Below are positions 13,640 through 20,898 of a DNA stretch of 52,064 nt, one piece after another. Position 1 is the stretch's first letter; each line of letters opens with the position of its first letter. A program made the translations under genes and the position numbers. The stretch comes from Clostridia bacterium (GTDB lineage Bacteria > Bacillota > Clostridia > Christensenellales > Borkfalkiaceae): the NCBI GenBank assembly GCA_017399035.1, contig JAFQEM010000025.1:1-52064 (forward strand), written 5' to 3'. Below the pieces are notes generated by a model. It saw nothing but the letters and a program-made list of their open reading frames with translations, made no database searches and was not told where the DNA came from.

Positions 13640-14584
13640 ATGGATTTTAATTCAACCGTAAAAGGCAGTTTATTAGAAGGTTTTTATCCCGAAGGTTGGG
13701 ATTTTGAAAAGATTGATGCTTGTTGCAGTAACGCACCCGAATCAATTACAGAAAGACAAAGTTTTTGGAACAAAGATTTTACGCCCGTTCAATGCAACGA
13801 ACTTGCTGAATTTGAAGTAAAGATGGGGCACGAAATCGCAAACGAAATCAAAAAAGCAAACGAAAGAAATCAAAAAATTGCATTTATTCTTCCCGTTGGA
13901 CCTATGGGTATGTATAAGTGGGCAGTTTATTTTCTTAAAGAGTGGAACGTAAGTTGCAAAAACGTTTGGTGCTTTAATATGGACGAATGGGCAGATGCTG
14001 AAGGCAACACCATCACGGGCGAAGCGTCTTTCCAAAACGCAATGGAAACGGCTTTCTATAATCCTTTAGGCGAACTCACCGTTCCCAAGGACCACAGAAA
14101 TTTTGCAACCAAAGATAATCTTCCCACCTATCCTGAAAAGATTAGCGCATTAAAGAAAGAAGGCGCAAAACTCGTTCTCGTTTACGGTATCGGCAGAATG
14201 TGCCACATTGCTTTCTGGGAACCTCAATTCGGTTCTGAATTTGCATCAGACGAAGAATGGATTAAACAACCTTATAGAATCGGCGCAAAACTTCATCCGC
14301 TAACTATTGAACAAAACGCGCTCACTTCTTTCCGTTCAAGAACGTCGCTAGTTCCTTGTAGGGCAAACACTATAGGACCAGGACTTATGTTCCAAGCAGA
14401 CTACGCTATCGGTGGTGCAGACGGTGCGTTTAACCGTGGTATGCAATGGCAGGGAATGAGCCTTTGGATGACTCTTCGTTATACCCCCACAAGGTTTATA
14501 ACTTCTTCATATATACCCACAATCCCCGGTAGACTATTCTTTGTTAAAGAACTTGCAGGTCCGTTAGTTCCCGACGTAAACTAA
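13640..14584 (+). CDS. Divergent glucosamine-6-phosphate deaminase/isomerase (NagB-like)
   Basis: 314 residues, longer than NagB (~260). NagB-like motifs are visible: [12 protein letters not shown] for phosphate binding, WCFNMDEW (D115, like the NagB general-base Asp), and [13 protein letters not shown] (H189, E194). In that last motif the NagB sequence GxGxDGHIAFNEP has Asp where this protein has Met (187), so the catalysis or substrate may differ. Probably acts on an amino-sugar or ketose phosphate after deacetylation. Start ATG 13640 follows AAGGAG (13625-13630); an upstream in-frame ATG at 13601 lacks a site. Two bp separate it from the acetyltransferase gene. Confidence 0.8.
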   Translation: MDFNSTVKGSLLEGFYPEGWDFEKIDACCSNAPESITERQSFWNKDFTPVQCNELAEFEVKMGHEIANEIKKANERNQKIAFILPVGPMGMYKWAVYFLKEWNVSCKNVWCFNMDEWADAEGNTITGEASFQNAMETAFYNPLGELTVPKDHRNFATKDNLPTYPEKISALKKEGAKLVLVYGIGRMCHIAFWEPQFGSEFASDEEWIKQPYRIGAKLHPLTIEQNALTSFRSRTSLVPCRANTIGPGLMFQADYAIGGADGAFNRGMQWQGMSLWMTLRYTPTRFITSSYIPTIPGRLFFVKELAGPLVPDVN

Positions 14585-14585
14585 T

Positions 14586-15140
14586 ATGACTGAAAGAGAA
14601 AAAGCGCTTGCGGGCGAATTATATTCAGCAAAAGACCCTGAACTTCGCACAATGCATTTAAGGGCGAAAAAACTTTTTGGCAAATATAATTCAATAAATC
14701 CGTCAAAAGAGAAAAAATTAGATAAAATCATACGCCAACTTCTTGGAAAAACTGGCGAAAAAGTTCATATTCAACCACCGTTTTATTGTGATTACGGCGC
14801 AAATATCACGGTGGGCGAAAACTTTTTTGCAAATTACGGTTGTGTAATTTTAGACGTAAACAAGGTTGTTATAGGTAAAAATTGTATGCTTGCGCCTTGC
14901 GTTAAAATATTCTCTGCAACACACCCCGTAGACGCTAACCAACGTAACAGCGGTTTAGAATTAGGGCTTCCCGTAACGATAGGCGACAACTGTTGGATAG
15001 GCGGTGGGGCAATAATAAACCCAGGCGTAAGCCTAGGTAATAACGTAGTCGTTGCGTCCGGCGCAGTGGTTACTAAAAGTTTTGGTGATGACGTTTTGAT
15101 AGGCGGTTGCCCTGCAAAAGTAATAAAAAAATTAAAATAG
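14586..15140 (+). CDS. Hexapeptide-repeat O-acetyltransferase (maltose/galactoside acetyltransferase type)
   Basis: 184 residues. An N-terminal Mac-type helical segment (MTEREKALAGELYSAKDPEL) is followed by a left-handed beta-helix with hexapeptide repeats (about 65-180: VHIQPP, ITVGEN, VVIGKN, VTIGDN, CWIGGG, NNVVVASGAVV). The catalytic His is in SATHPVD. The family transfers acetyl from acetyl-CoA to a sugar hydroxyl. It stands between a deaminase-like and a dehydrogenase gene, with almost no ribosome binding site, so probably translated by coupling. Why a catabolic operon carries both deacetylases and an acetyltransferase is unclear; detoxification of non-metabolised sugar is one option. 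Confidence 0.9.
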   Translation: MTEREKALAGELYSAKDPELRTMHLRAKKLFGKYNSINPSKEKKLDKIIRQLLGKTGEKVHIQPPFYCDYGANITVGENFFANYGCVILDVNKVVIGKNCMLAPCVKIFSATHPVDANQRNSGLELGLPVTIGDNCWIGGGAIINPGVSLGNNVVVASGAVVTKSFGDDVLIGGCPAKVIKKLK

Positions 15141-15147
15141 GTGAAAT

Positions 15148-16365
15148 ATGAAAAAATTCGTAATGTACGGAGCGGGTAATATCGGGCGTGGCTTTATAGG
15201 CCAATTATTTTCCGAAAGTGGTTATTCAGTAGGTTTCGTAGACATAAATAAAGAAGTAATTGCAAGGCTCAATAATGACCGCTCTTATCCTGTAGATATA
15301 GTTTCAAACGACGGCATTGAAGAAAAAATCGTTGAAAACGCATACGGAATTGACGGAACAGACGTTGAACTTGTTTCCGAAGAGATTGCAAACGCTGATA
15401 TAATGGCAACTGCAATAGGCGTAAACGTGTTGAAGTTTATTGCAAAACCTATTGCACAAGGTCTAAAAAAGCGTTTTGAGAGAAATGCAAAGCCCTTTAA
15501 TATTATAATTTGTGAAAATCTTATCGGGGCAGACGCTTTTCTTAAAGGTTTAATAAAAGAACAAATTCCCGAATACGCTCAAAGGATAGATAATGAAATA
15601 GGCTTTGTTGAGGCAAGTATCGGCAGAATGGTTCCCGTCGTTCCCGAAGAGAAAAAGCAAGGCAATCCGTTGCGTGTATACGTTGAACCTTATAACATTT
15701 TACCTGTGGATAAAGATGCTTTTAAGGGTGAAATCCCTGAAGTTAAAAACCTTTATCCTTTTGCGCCATTTAATTTATTTATCGAACGCAAGTTGTTTAT
15801 GCACAATATGAGCCACGCAACGTGCGCTTATCTTGGTGCGCTTCGCGGTTATAAATATATTTACGAGGCGGTTGGCGATTTTGATATTAAATTCGTTGCG
15901 TTTAAGGCTCTTTGTCAATCTGCAACGGCAGTTGCAAAAGAAAACGGCGTGCAGATGGATTTTTTATTGTCGCACGCAGAAAATTTGATATATCGTTTCA
16001 AGAATAAAGAACTTGGCGACACGGTTGAAAGGGTAGGTAGAGATACTATAAGAAAACTCGGCTCAAACGATAGACTTATCGGCGCAATCAACCTTGCAGA
16101 AAAACATAATCTTCCCTGTGAATATTTGTGTTTAGGGGTTGCCGCAGGTCTATGCTTTGCCCCAGAATCTGATGAAAGCAGTAAAGAAGTTTGCGCTTTT
16201 GCAAGAGAGTTTGGCGCAAAATCCGCTTTAGAAAAATATAGCAAATATACGGGCAAAATGTCAGATTTTATATGTGAACTTTATAAAATGTTATCTAACG
16301 GCGTTTGCCTAACTGAAGTTATTGAATATTGTGAAGAAAAAAGCGGAAAGGCTATAAGGGTGTAA
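15148..16365 (+). CDS. Mannitol-1-phosphate 5-dehydrogenase family oxidoreductase
   Basis: 405 residues. N-terminal Rossmann motif GAGNIGRGFIGQLF at 8-21, then the family signatures VEASIGRMVP and KLFMHNMSHATCAYLGALRG with the polyol-dehydrogenase Lys/Asn/His cluster. NAD-dependent interconversion of a polyol phosphate and a ketose phosphate is expected. MtlD proteins have ~380 residues; this one is slightly longer with a C-terminal helical extension. No mannitol PTS genes are nearby, so the substrate may be another hexitol or aminohexitol phosphate. GTG-AAAT spacer of 7 bp to the previous gene; weak ribosome binding site AGGTGA. Confidence 0.85.
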   Translation: MKKFVMYGAGNIGRGFIGQLFSESGYSVGFVDINKEVIARLNNDRSYPVDIVSNDGIEEKIVENAYGIDGTDVELVSEEIANADIMATAIGVNVLKFIAKPIAQGLKKRFERNAKPFNIIICENLIGADAFLKGLIKEQIPEYAQRIDNEIGFVEASIGRMVPVVPEEKKQGNPLRVYVEPYNILPVDKDAFKGEIPEVKNLYPFAPFNLFIERKLFMHNMSHATCAYLGALRGYKYIYEAVGDFDIKFVAFKALCQSATAVAKENGVQMDFLLSHAENLIYRFKNKELGDTVERVGRDTIRKLGSNDRLIGAINLAEKHNLPCEYLCLGVAAGLCFAPESDESSKEVCAFAREFGAKSALEKYSKYTGKMSDFICELYKMLSNGVCLTEVIEYCEEKSGKAIRV

Positions 16366-16367
16366 TT

Positions 16368-17369
16368 ATGGAAAGACGCGGTATTGCACTTGCAGGCAAT
16401 ATTTTAACTGACAACGTAAAAATAGTTGGGGCTTATCCTGAAAAAGGTATGCTAGCAACCATAACTGCAGAAACGCTTGCGGTTGGTGGTTGCGTTCCTA
16501 ACACTGCCATTGATATCAAAAAAGTTGATACGTCTATGGAAATTTCAGTTTTTGGTAGGGTTGGCAGTGATTATAAAGGTGATTACGTTGTTGGTAAAAT
16601 GCAAGAAGTGGGCATAGATTGTAGCGGAATTAAAGTTTCCAAAACAGCCCCCACAAGTTATTCAGACGTTATTACCGTCAGCGGGACGGGTGAACGCACG
16701 TTCTTCCATAACCGTGGCGCAAATGCAGAGTTTTGCCCCGAAGACGTAGACCTTGAAAATTTAAACTGCAAAATTTTGCACGCAGGCTATTTGATGCTAC
16801 TTGATTCTTTTGATAAACTTAATGCAGACGGCAGTACGCCTATGTCAAAGTTTTTGAAAAAAGCGCAATCTTTAGGTATAAAAACTTCAATCGACTTGGT
16901 CAGCGAAACAAGTGGCAATTTTCATAAGGTAGCAACGGCATCTTTACCATATTGTGATTACGTTATAATAAACGAAATAGAGGCGGGCGAAATAGTAGGC
17001 GTTAGCCCTCGTGATAAAGACGGTAATTTGCTTGATGATGCTGTAAAAGAGATAATGCAAAAACTTATCGCTTACGGCGTTAAAGAAAAAGTAATAGTGC
17101 ATTGCCCTGAAAAGGGTTTTGCGTTAGATAAAAGCGGAGAGTTTACTTGCGTGCCGTCCGTAAAACTTCCAAAAGGTTTTATTAAGGGTAGCGTTGGCGC
17201 AGGCGACGCATTTTGCGCAGGTTCACTATACGCACTATATAAAGGTTATTCAGATAAAGAAATATTGCGCTTTGCAAATTTGGTTGCTGTAAGTTGTCTT
17301 TCAGCGCCCGATTCGGTAAGTGGAATATTACCTAAAGAGCAGTTAGAAAATCTTCTAAATAAAATTTAA
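16368..17369 (+). CDS. PfkB-family carbohydrate kinase
   Basis: 333-residue ribokinase/fructokinase-fold kinase. The PfkB signature 2 GSVGAGDAFCAGSLYAL (catalytic D in GAGDAF) is near residue 284, and the N-terminal glycine motif is AVGGCVPNTAIDIKKV. It would phosphorylate a sugar, sugar phosphate or nucleoside at the expense of ATP. It starts 2 bp after the dehydrogenase stop and is the last gene of the operon, followed by a large terminator. A role as ketose-1- or 6-phosphate kinase in the same pathway is likely. Confidence 0.9.
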   Translation: MERRGIALAGNILTDNVKIVGAYPEKGMLATITAETLAVGGCVPNTAIDIKKVDTSMEISVFGRVGSDYKGDYVVGKMQEVGIDCSGIKVSKTAPTSYSDVITVSGTGERTFFHNRGANAEFCPEDVDLENLNCKILHAGYLMLLDSFDKLNADGSTPMSKFLKKAQSLGIKTSIDLVSETSGNFHKVATASLPYCDYVIINEIEAGEIVGVSPRDKDGNLLDDAVKEIMQKLIAYGVKEKVIVHCPEKGFALDKSGEFTCVPSVKLPKGFIKGSVGAGDAFCAGSLYALYKGYSDKEILRFANLVAVSCLSAPDSVSGILPKEQLENLLNKI

Positions 17370-17411
17370 TAACGCTAACTTTCTTCTTTATAGAAGTGTT
17401 GAAAAATTGAA

Positions 17412-17477
17412 AAAGCAGTTCTCGATTATAAAATATACTATATATAGTATATAAAATTTTCGGGAACTACTTTTTTT
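17412..17477 (+). terminator. Large terminator after the kinase gene
   Basis: The outer 14-bp stem 17412-17425 with 17460-17473 (one A-C mismatch, one T-G pair) encloses a perfect 20-bp palindrome (17433-17452, ATATACTATA-TATAGTATAT). A run of seven T follows. The nested AT-rich palindrome is unusually long for a terminator loop. Confidence 0.85.
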
Positions 17478-17590
17478 GTTAAAAAGATTGCAAAATAAAA
17501 TATTTTGTTATAGAATATAAAAGATAGTTAAAGTTGTTTTTAGTGAAAAAAACCGTTAATTTTTGTTTAATTAAAAAAATAATTATTTAT

Positions 17591-17624
17591 TGCAATAAAA
17601 CAACGCGTTGCTTCGTTTAATAAA
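17591..17624 (+). promoter_or_regulatory. Putative ECF-sigma promoter of the sigma-factor gene
   Basis: TGCAATAAA (17591-17599), 13 bp, TCGTTTAATAAA (17613-17624). The same two boxes with the same 13-bp gap recur upstream of the lipoprotein gene (19194-19227). The arrangement fits an ECF-type -35 and a CGT-containing -10, and positive autoregulation. Only this copy holds the palindrome CAACGCGTTG (17601-17610) in the spacer. The boxes lie 35 bp before the start codon. Confidence 0.65.
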
Positions 17625-17658
17625 CAAATGGAAGCACGGCAGAAGAGCGGAGAAGTAA

Positions 17659-18180
17659 ATGAATAAAAATGAAATCGGAAAACTTATAACAAAAGTTTCC
17701 GAAGGCGACAATAATGCATTTCTTACGTTATATAAAGCGACTGTCCGTGGAGTGTATGCATATTTATATACTTATTTTAAGAACTCGGCAGACACTCAAG
17801 ATGCAACGCAAACCGTTTATTTGAAGGTAAAAACTAAAAGCAATCAATTTAAATATGGAACTAACGGTTTGGCGTGGTTATTGCAAATTGCAAAAAATCA
17901 CGCGATTGACGTTTTGAGAAAGCAAGATAAAACTGTCCCACTAGAAAACGCTTACGGTGTGTGTGCAAACCAAGTGTGCGAACATAAAAATTCCGTAACC
18001 GAAGTTATGCAAAAAGTTTTATCTGAAGACGAGCAAAGAATAGTGGTTATGCACGTTCTCTGGGGATATAAACATAAAGAAATTGCACTCTTAAACAAAA
18101 CTCCGCTCGGCACGGTAACTTCCAAATATAAACGCGCAATAGCAAAACTTAAAAACGCGTTAAAGGAGGAACGTCAATGA
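17659..18180 (+). CDS. ECF-type RNA polymerase sigma factor
   Basis: 173 residues. Sigma region 2 spans about 10-80 (AFLTLYKATVRGVYAYLYTYFKNSADTQDATQTVYLKV ... GLAWLLQIAKNHAIDVLRK), and sigma region 4 about 118-168 (EDEQRIVVMHVLWGYKHKEIALLNKTPLGTVTSKYKRAIAKLK, a helix-turn-helix). There is no region 1 or 3, as expected for group IV. The stop overlaps the ATG of the next gene by 4 bp (ATGA), the typical sigma/anti-sigma coupling. GGAGAAG precedes the start. It probably transcribes its own operon and the lipoprotein gene. Confidence 0.92.
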   Translation: MNKNEIGKLITKVSEGDNNAFLTLYKATVRGVYAYLYTYFKNSADTQDATQTVYLKVKTKSNQFKYGTNGLAWLLQIAKNHAIDVLRKQDKTVPLENAYGVCANQVCEHKNSVTEVMQKVLSEDEQRIVVMHVLWGYKHKEIALLNKTPLGTVTSKYKRAIAKLKNALKEERQ

Positions 18181-19172
18181 ACTGGAAAAAAAGATGGAAA
18201 AGCGAATTAGATAGCGAAATTTCTAAATTTTCAGATAACGTTTTTTCTGCGCCCGTTACTTCTCAAGTTGGTCAAAATTCGGTTGGCGCATTAAAAATTA
18301 ACAAAAAAAGCATCATTTCAATATCTACCATTGCGCTTGCGTTATTGCTCTCGGTTATTTTAATGTGTTCGTGGTTTATCAAAAAGCCACAACCGCTTAA
18401 TGAAAACGTGTTTGTAATTCAAATAAACCCGTCTGCAGCGTTCGTAGTTGACGGTAACGATAAAGTTAAGTCCGTTTCATCACTTAACTTTGATGCCGAC
18501 GTAATTTTGTCCGACCAGCAAAATAAATCTAACATTATAGGCAAATCGGTACAAGAGGCAACTAATTTTTTTGTTGAAAGCGCAGCCAAATATGGTTATA
18601 TAGACATTGCAGATATAACACTGCATCAAAATGCAGCAGCAATAAAAATCACTTCTTACGGTCAAAAAGATTTTGAATTTTTGCGTTCTTCTATTGAGAG
18701 TGAATTGTCTAAAAACGGAATTCCGTCAGTTGTTTTGTGGAACAAAAGTGAAAGTAAGTCTGATTTTAACAATCTTTTAGGTATTGACGAGACTAAAGAA
18801 GATATTATAGGCGAACTAAAGAATATGTCTAACACCTACGCTGAAAGGGTTGTGGGCGATATAGATAAAATCACGGCGTATTTTCAAAATCTTCTTGACG
18901 GGCTAGAACAGTTAAATCCAGGTTCTGCAATATTTATTCGTAACGTTATAGAACAATATTTAAATGGCGAACAAAACGCTGAAGAATTTATTAGCGAAGT
19001 GATGAACGGCTTGTCTTCACTTAAGGAATTTAGAAAATTTCAATTTGAGCATCTTTACGAGATACCTCGTCAACCTATAGGTAAAGAACAGTTAGAAGAA
19101 ATCCACGGCAAAATCGTAGACGACAACGGCAGTTTAGAAGATTTCTTTAATAATCGTGGACAAAAAAAATAA
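18177..19172 (+). CDS. Membrane anti-sigma factor candidate with RsgI-like Asn-Pro domain
   Basis: 331 residues. A short cytoplasmic N-terminus (1-45, WKKRWKSELDSEISKF) is followed by one membrane span (about 46-68), then an extracytoplasmic domain beginning VFVIQINPSAAFVVDGNDKVKSVSSLNFD. This matches the juxtamembrane domain of RsgI-type anti-sigma factors, in which the Asn-Pro bond is cleaved autocatalytically; here it is N84-P85. The rest (about 195-331) is helical with no recognised carbohydrate-binding domain. Coupled translation with the sigma gene supports the role. The cytoplasmic segment is not a canonical anti-sigma domain, so the assignment is inferred from context and topology. 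Confidence 0.75.
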   Translation: MNWKKRWKSELDSEISKFSDNVFSAPVTSQVGQNSVGALKINKKSIISISTIALALLLSVILMCSWFIKKPQPLNENVFVIQINPSAAFVVDGNDKVKSVSSLNFDADVILSDQQNKSNIIGKSVQEATNFFVESAAKYGYIDIADITLHQNAAAIKITSYGQKDFEFLRSSIESELSKNGIPSVVLWNKSESKSDFNNLLGIDETKEDIIGELKNMSNTYAERVVGDIDKITAYFQNLLDGLEQLNPGSAIFIRNVIEQYLNGEQNAEEFISEVMNGLSSLKEFRKFQFEHLYEIPRQPIGKEQLEEIHGKIVDDNGSLEDFFNNRGQKK

Positions 19173-19193
19173 TTTTAAAAAAATTTAAACCCG

Positions 19194-19227
19194 TGCAATA
19201 AACGGCAAATTTAAATCGTTTAATAAA
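19194..19227 (+). promoter_or_regulatory. Putative ECF-sigma promoter of the lipoprotein gene
   Basis: TGCAATAAA (19194-19202), 13 bp, TCGTTTAATAAA (19216-19227), 25 bp before the lipoprotein start. Both boxes and the gap are identical to those before the sigma gene while the spacer sequence differs, which argues for a functional promoter rather than a recent duplication. Confidence 0.65.
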
Positions 19228-19251
19228 TGAAAAAATAAAGGAGAAAATAAT

Positions 19252-20763
19252 ATGAAAAAATTTATCTCAATTTTGTTAAGTTTAGCATTAACGCTATCAA
19301 TCGGCTTATCAATGGTCGGTTGTACCCCTGCACCCGAAGCAAAATCTGAAGCGTCGTCTTTCGTAAGCATTGATATAAACCCATATCTTGAACTTACGCT
19401 TGACCAAAACGATAAAGTTATGAGCGTTCGTGGGGCAAATGAAGATGGTAACGTTTTACTTTTTGACGTTGAACTTGAAGGTATGAGCGTAGAAAACGCA
19501 GTTGCAGTTATAACTGACCTTGCTCGTAATCTTGGATACGTTGAAGACAATGCGGTTATCAATACCATAGTTACTTCTATCGACCAAGAAAAGTCTGATA
19601 AAATCCGTAACAAAATTAACAACAAAATAACACTTACTCTTGGCGATTGCAACGTTCAAATAGGTGAAGAAGAGGCATATTCATTGCTTAGAAAGTGGGA
19701 AAAATATACTGATGAATATCCCGACCTTAAAGACATTATACCTGCTGAAAAAATAAGACTTGCAGTTTCTGCAAGTGAAACGGGCGTTATAACCATTGAA
19801 GAGGCTCTTACTCTTGACGAAAAAGAACTTATAAAGATAGTTTCTAACGCGCATAAAGAAATGAAAGATATAGTTAGCAAAGAGGCTGAAAAAGAATACG
19901 TTAAGGCAAAGGCAGAAATTGAACAGTTAAAAACTTTACTTCTTGACACGGCTTACACCAAATTCTTTATTGAAAAAGCAGACAGCACTATGTGGTACGG
20001 CGCAACCTATCAACTTTATAATACGCTTGCTATAGGTCTTGAAAGTGCGTCAAAAATTCTCAACGCTAAAAAAGACGTAAGTGATAAAATTATATCTTTA
20101 GTAGATTATCGCACTGAACTTCAAAACATTGCAACTGCTCTCGGTGTTAGTGAGGCAGAATTGATGCAAAACATTATCGGTGGAAAAGGTATCAATATTA
20201 GAGAGATTGAAACTTACGCAAACAAAGTTATTAAAAATAACAAAGAAAATGCAGAAACCATTAAACAAGAACTCAAAGTTGCTTTAGCCGACCTTGAAAC
20301 AAAACTTGGTGGTGGCAATCAGTTTGACATTGACGACGCTGGTATTCTTGACGATATTATTGAAAATGCAAATAAACTTATTAACGGTGGCGATGGTTTT
20401 ATAGGTGTTAAAAATATTAGAACCTACTTCCCATTGATAACCTTTGAACAAGAGTTTGACACTTGGATTAGCGAGTTTGAAACTTATATTCAAGATTTGC
20501 AAAACGCTTTTGCTGACGGACTTCCTACTTCTAAAGAATTCCACGAACTTGCAAAAACGGCAAAAGAACGCGCTAAAGATATGAAACGTAAGATTGACCA
20601 AGTTCTTACCAAAGAAGACAAAGCGGAAATTGAAGAGCAAATGGAACTTTTTGATGCTATGTTCCAAATGCAAAAAGGCGTTTTAGAGACGGCAATCAAT
20701 AACGCAATAGGCAATGCGCAAGATTTTATAGGCGGATTAAGAGGCGAAAAGAACCCTAAATAA
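19252..20763 (+). CDS. Lipoprotein with RsgI-like Asn-Pro domain
   Basis: 503 residues. A signal peptide with lipobox SMVGC (lipidated C24) is followed by SSFVSIDINPYLELTLDQNDKVMSVRGANEDG, the same domain as in the preceding anti-sigma candidate, with N43-P44 at the equivalent site. About 130-503 is predominantly helical and charged, with long amphipathic stretches, and has no family I recognise. It would sit on the outer face of the membrane. Own promoter (see 19194-19227) plus AAGGAG (19240-19245). It may act as decoy, co-sensor or regulator of the anti-sigma factor; that is inference. Confidence 0.8.
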   Translation: MKKFISILLSLALTLSIGLSMVGCTPAPEAKSEASSFVSIDINPYLELTLDQNDKVMSVRGANEDGNVLLFDVELEGMSVENAVAVITDLARNLGYVEDNAVINTIVTSIDQEKSDKIRNKINNKITLTLGDCNVQIGEEEAYSLLRKWEKYTDEYPDLKDIIPAEKIRLAVSASETGVITIEEALTLDEKELIKIVSNAHKEMKDIVSKEAEKEYVKAKAEIEQLKTLLLDTAYTKFFIEKADSTMWYGATYQLYNTLAIGLESASKILNAKKDVSDKIISLVDYRTELQNIATALGVSEAELMQNIIGGKGINIREIETYANKVIKNNKENAETIKQELKVALADLETKLGGGNQFDIDDAGILDDIIENANKLINGGDGFIGVKNIRTYFPLITFEQEFDTWISEFETYIQDLQNAFADGLPTSKEFHELAKTAKERAKDMKRKIDQVLTKEDKAEIEEQMELFDAMFQMQKGVLETAINNAIGNAQDFIGGLRGEKNPK

Positions 20764-20778
20764 ATAAACTCAAAAAAA

Positions 20779-20812
20779 GAAACCGACGTTGTAAAAAAGC
20801 GTCGGTTTCTTT
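20779..20812 (+). terminator. Terminator after the lipoprotein gene
   Basis: GAAACCGACG (20779-20788) pairs with CGTCGGTTTC (20800-20809), A-run before, TTT after. Confidence 0.9.
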
Positions 20813-20862
20813 ATGTGTAAAAATGCAACTAATTAAAGCAAAAGCCTTTTTTTGTTTAATAC

Positions 20863-20891
20863 TTTACAATTATATAAATTTATGATAAAAT
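20863..20891 (+). promoter_or_regulatory. ispG promoter
   Basis: TTTACA (20863-20868), 17-bp spacer, TAAAAT (20886-20891). The predicted +1 falls at 20898-20899, the first base of the ispG start codon. Confidence 0.6.
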
Positions 20892-20898
20892 TAACGAT

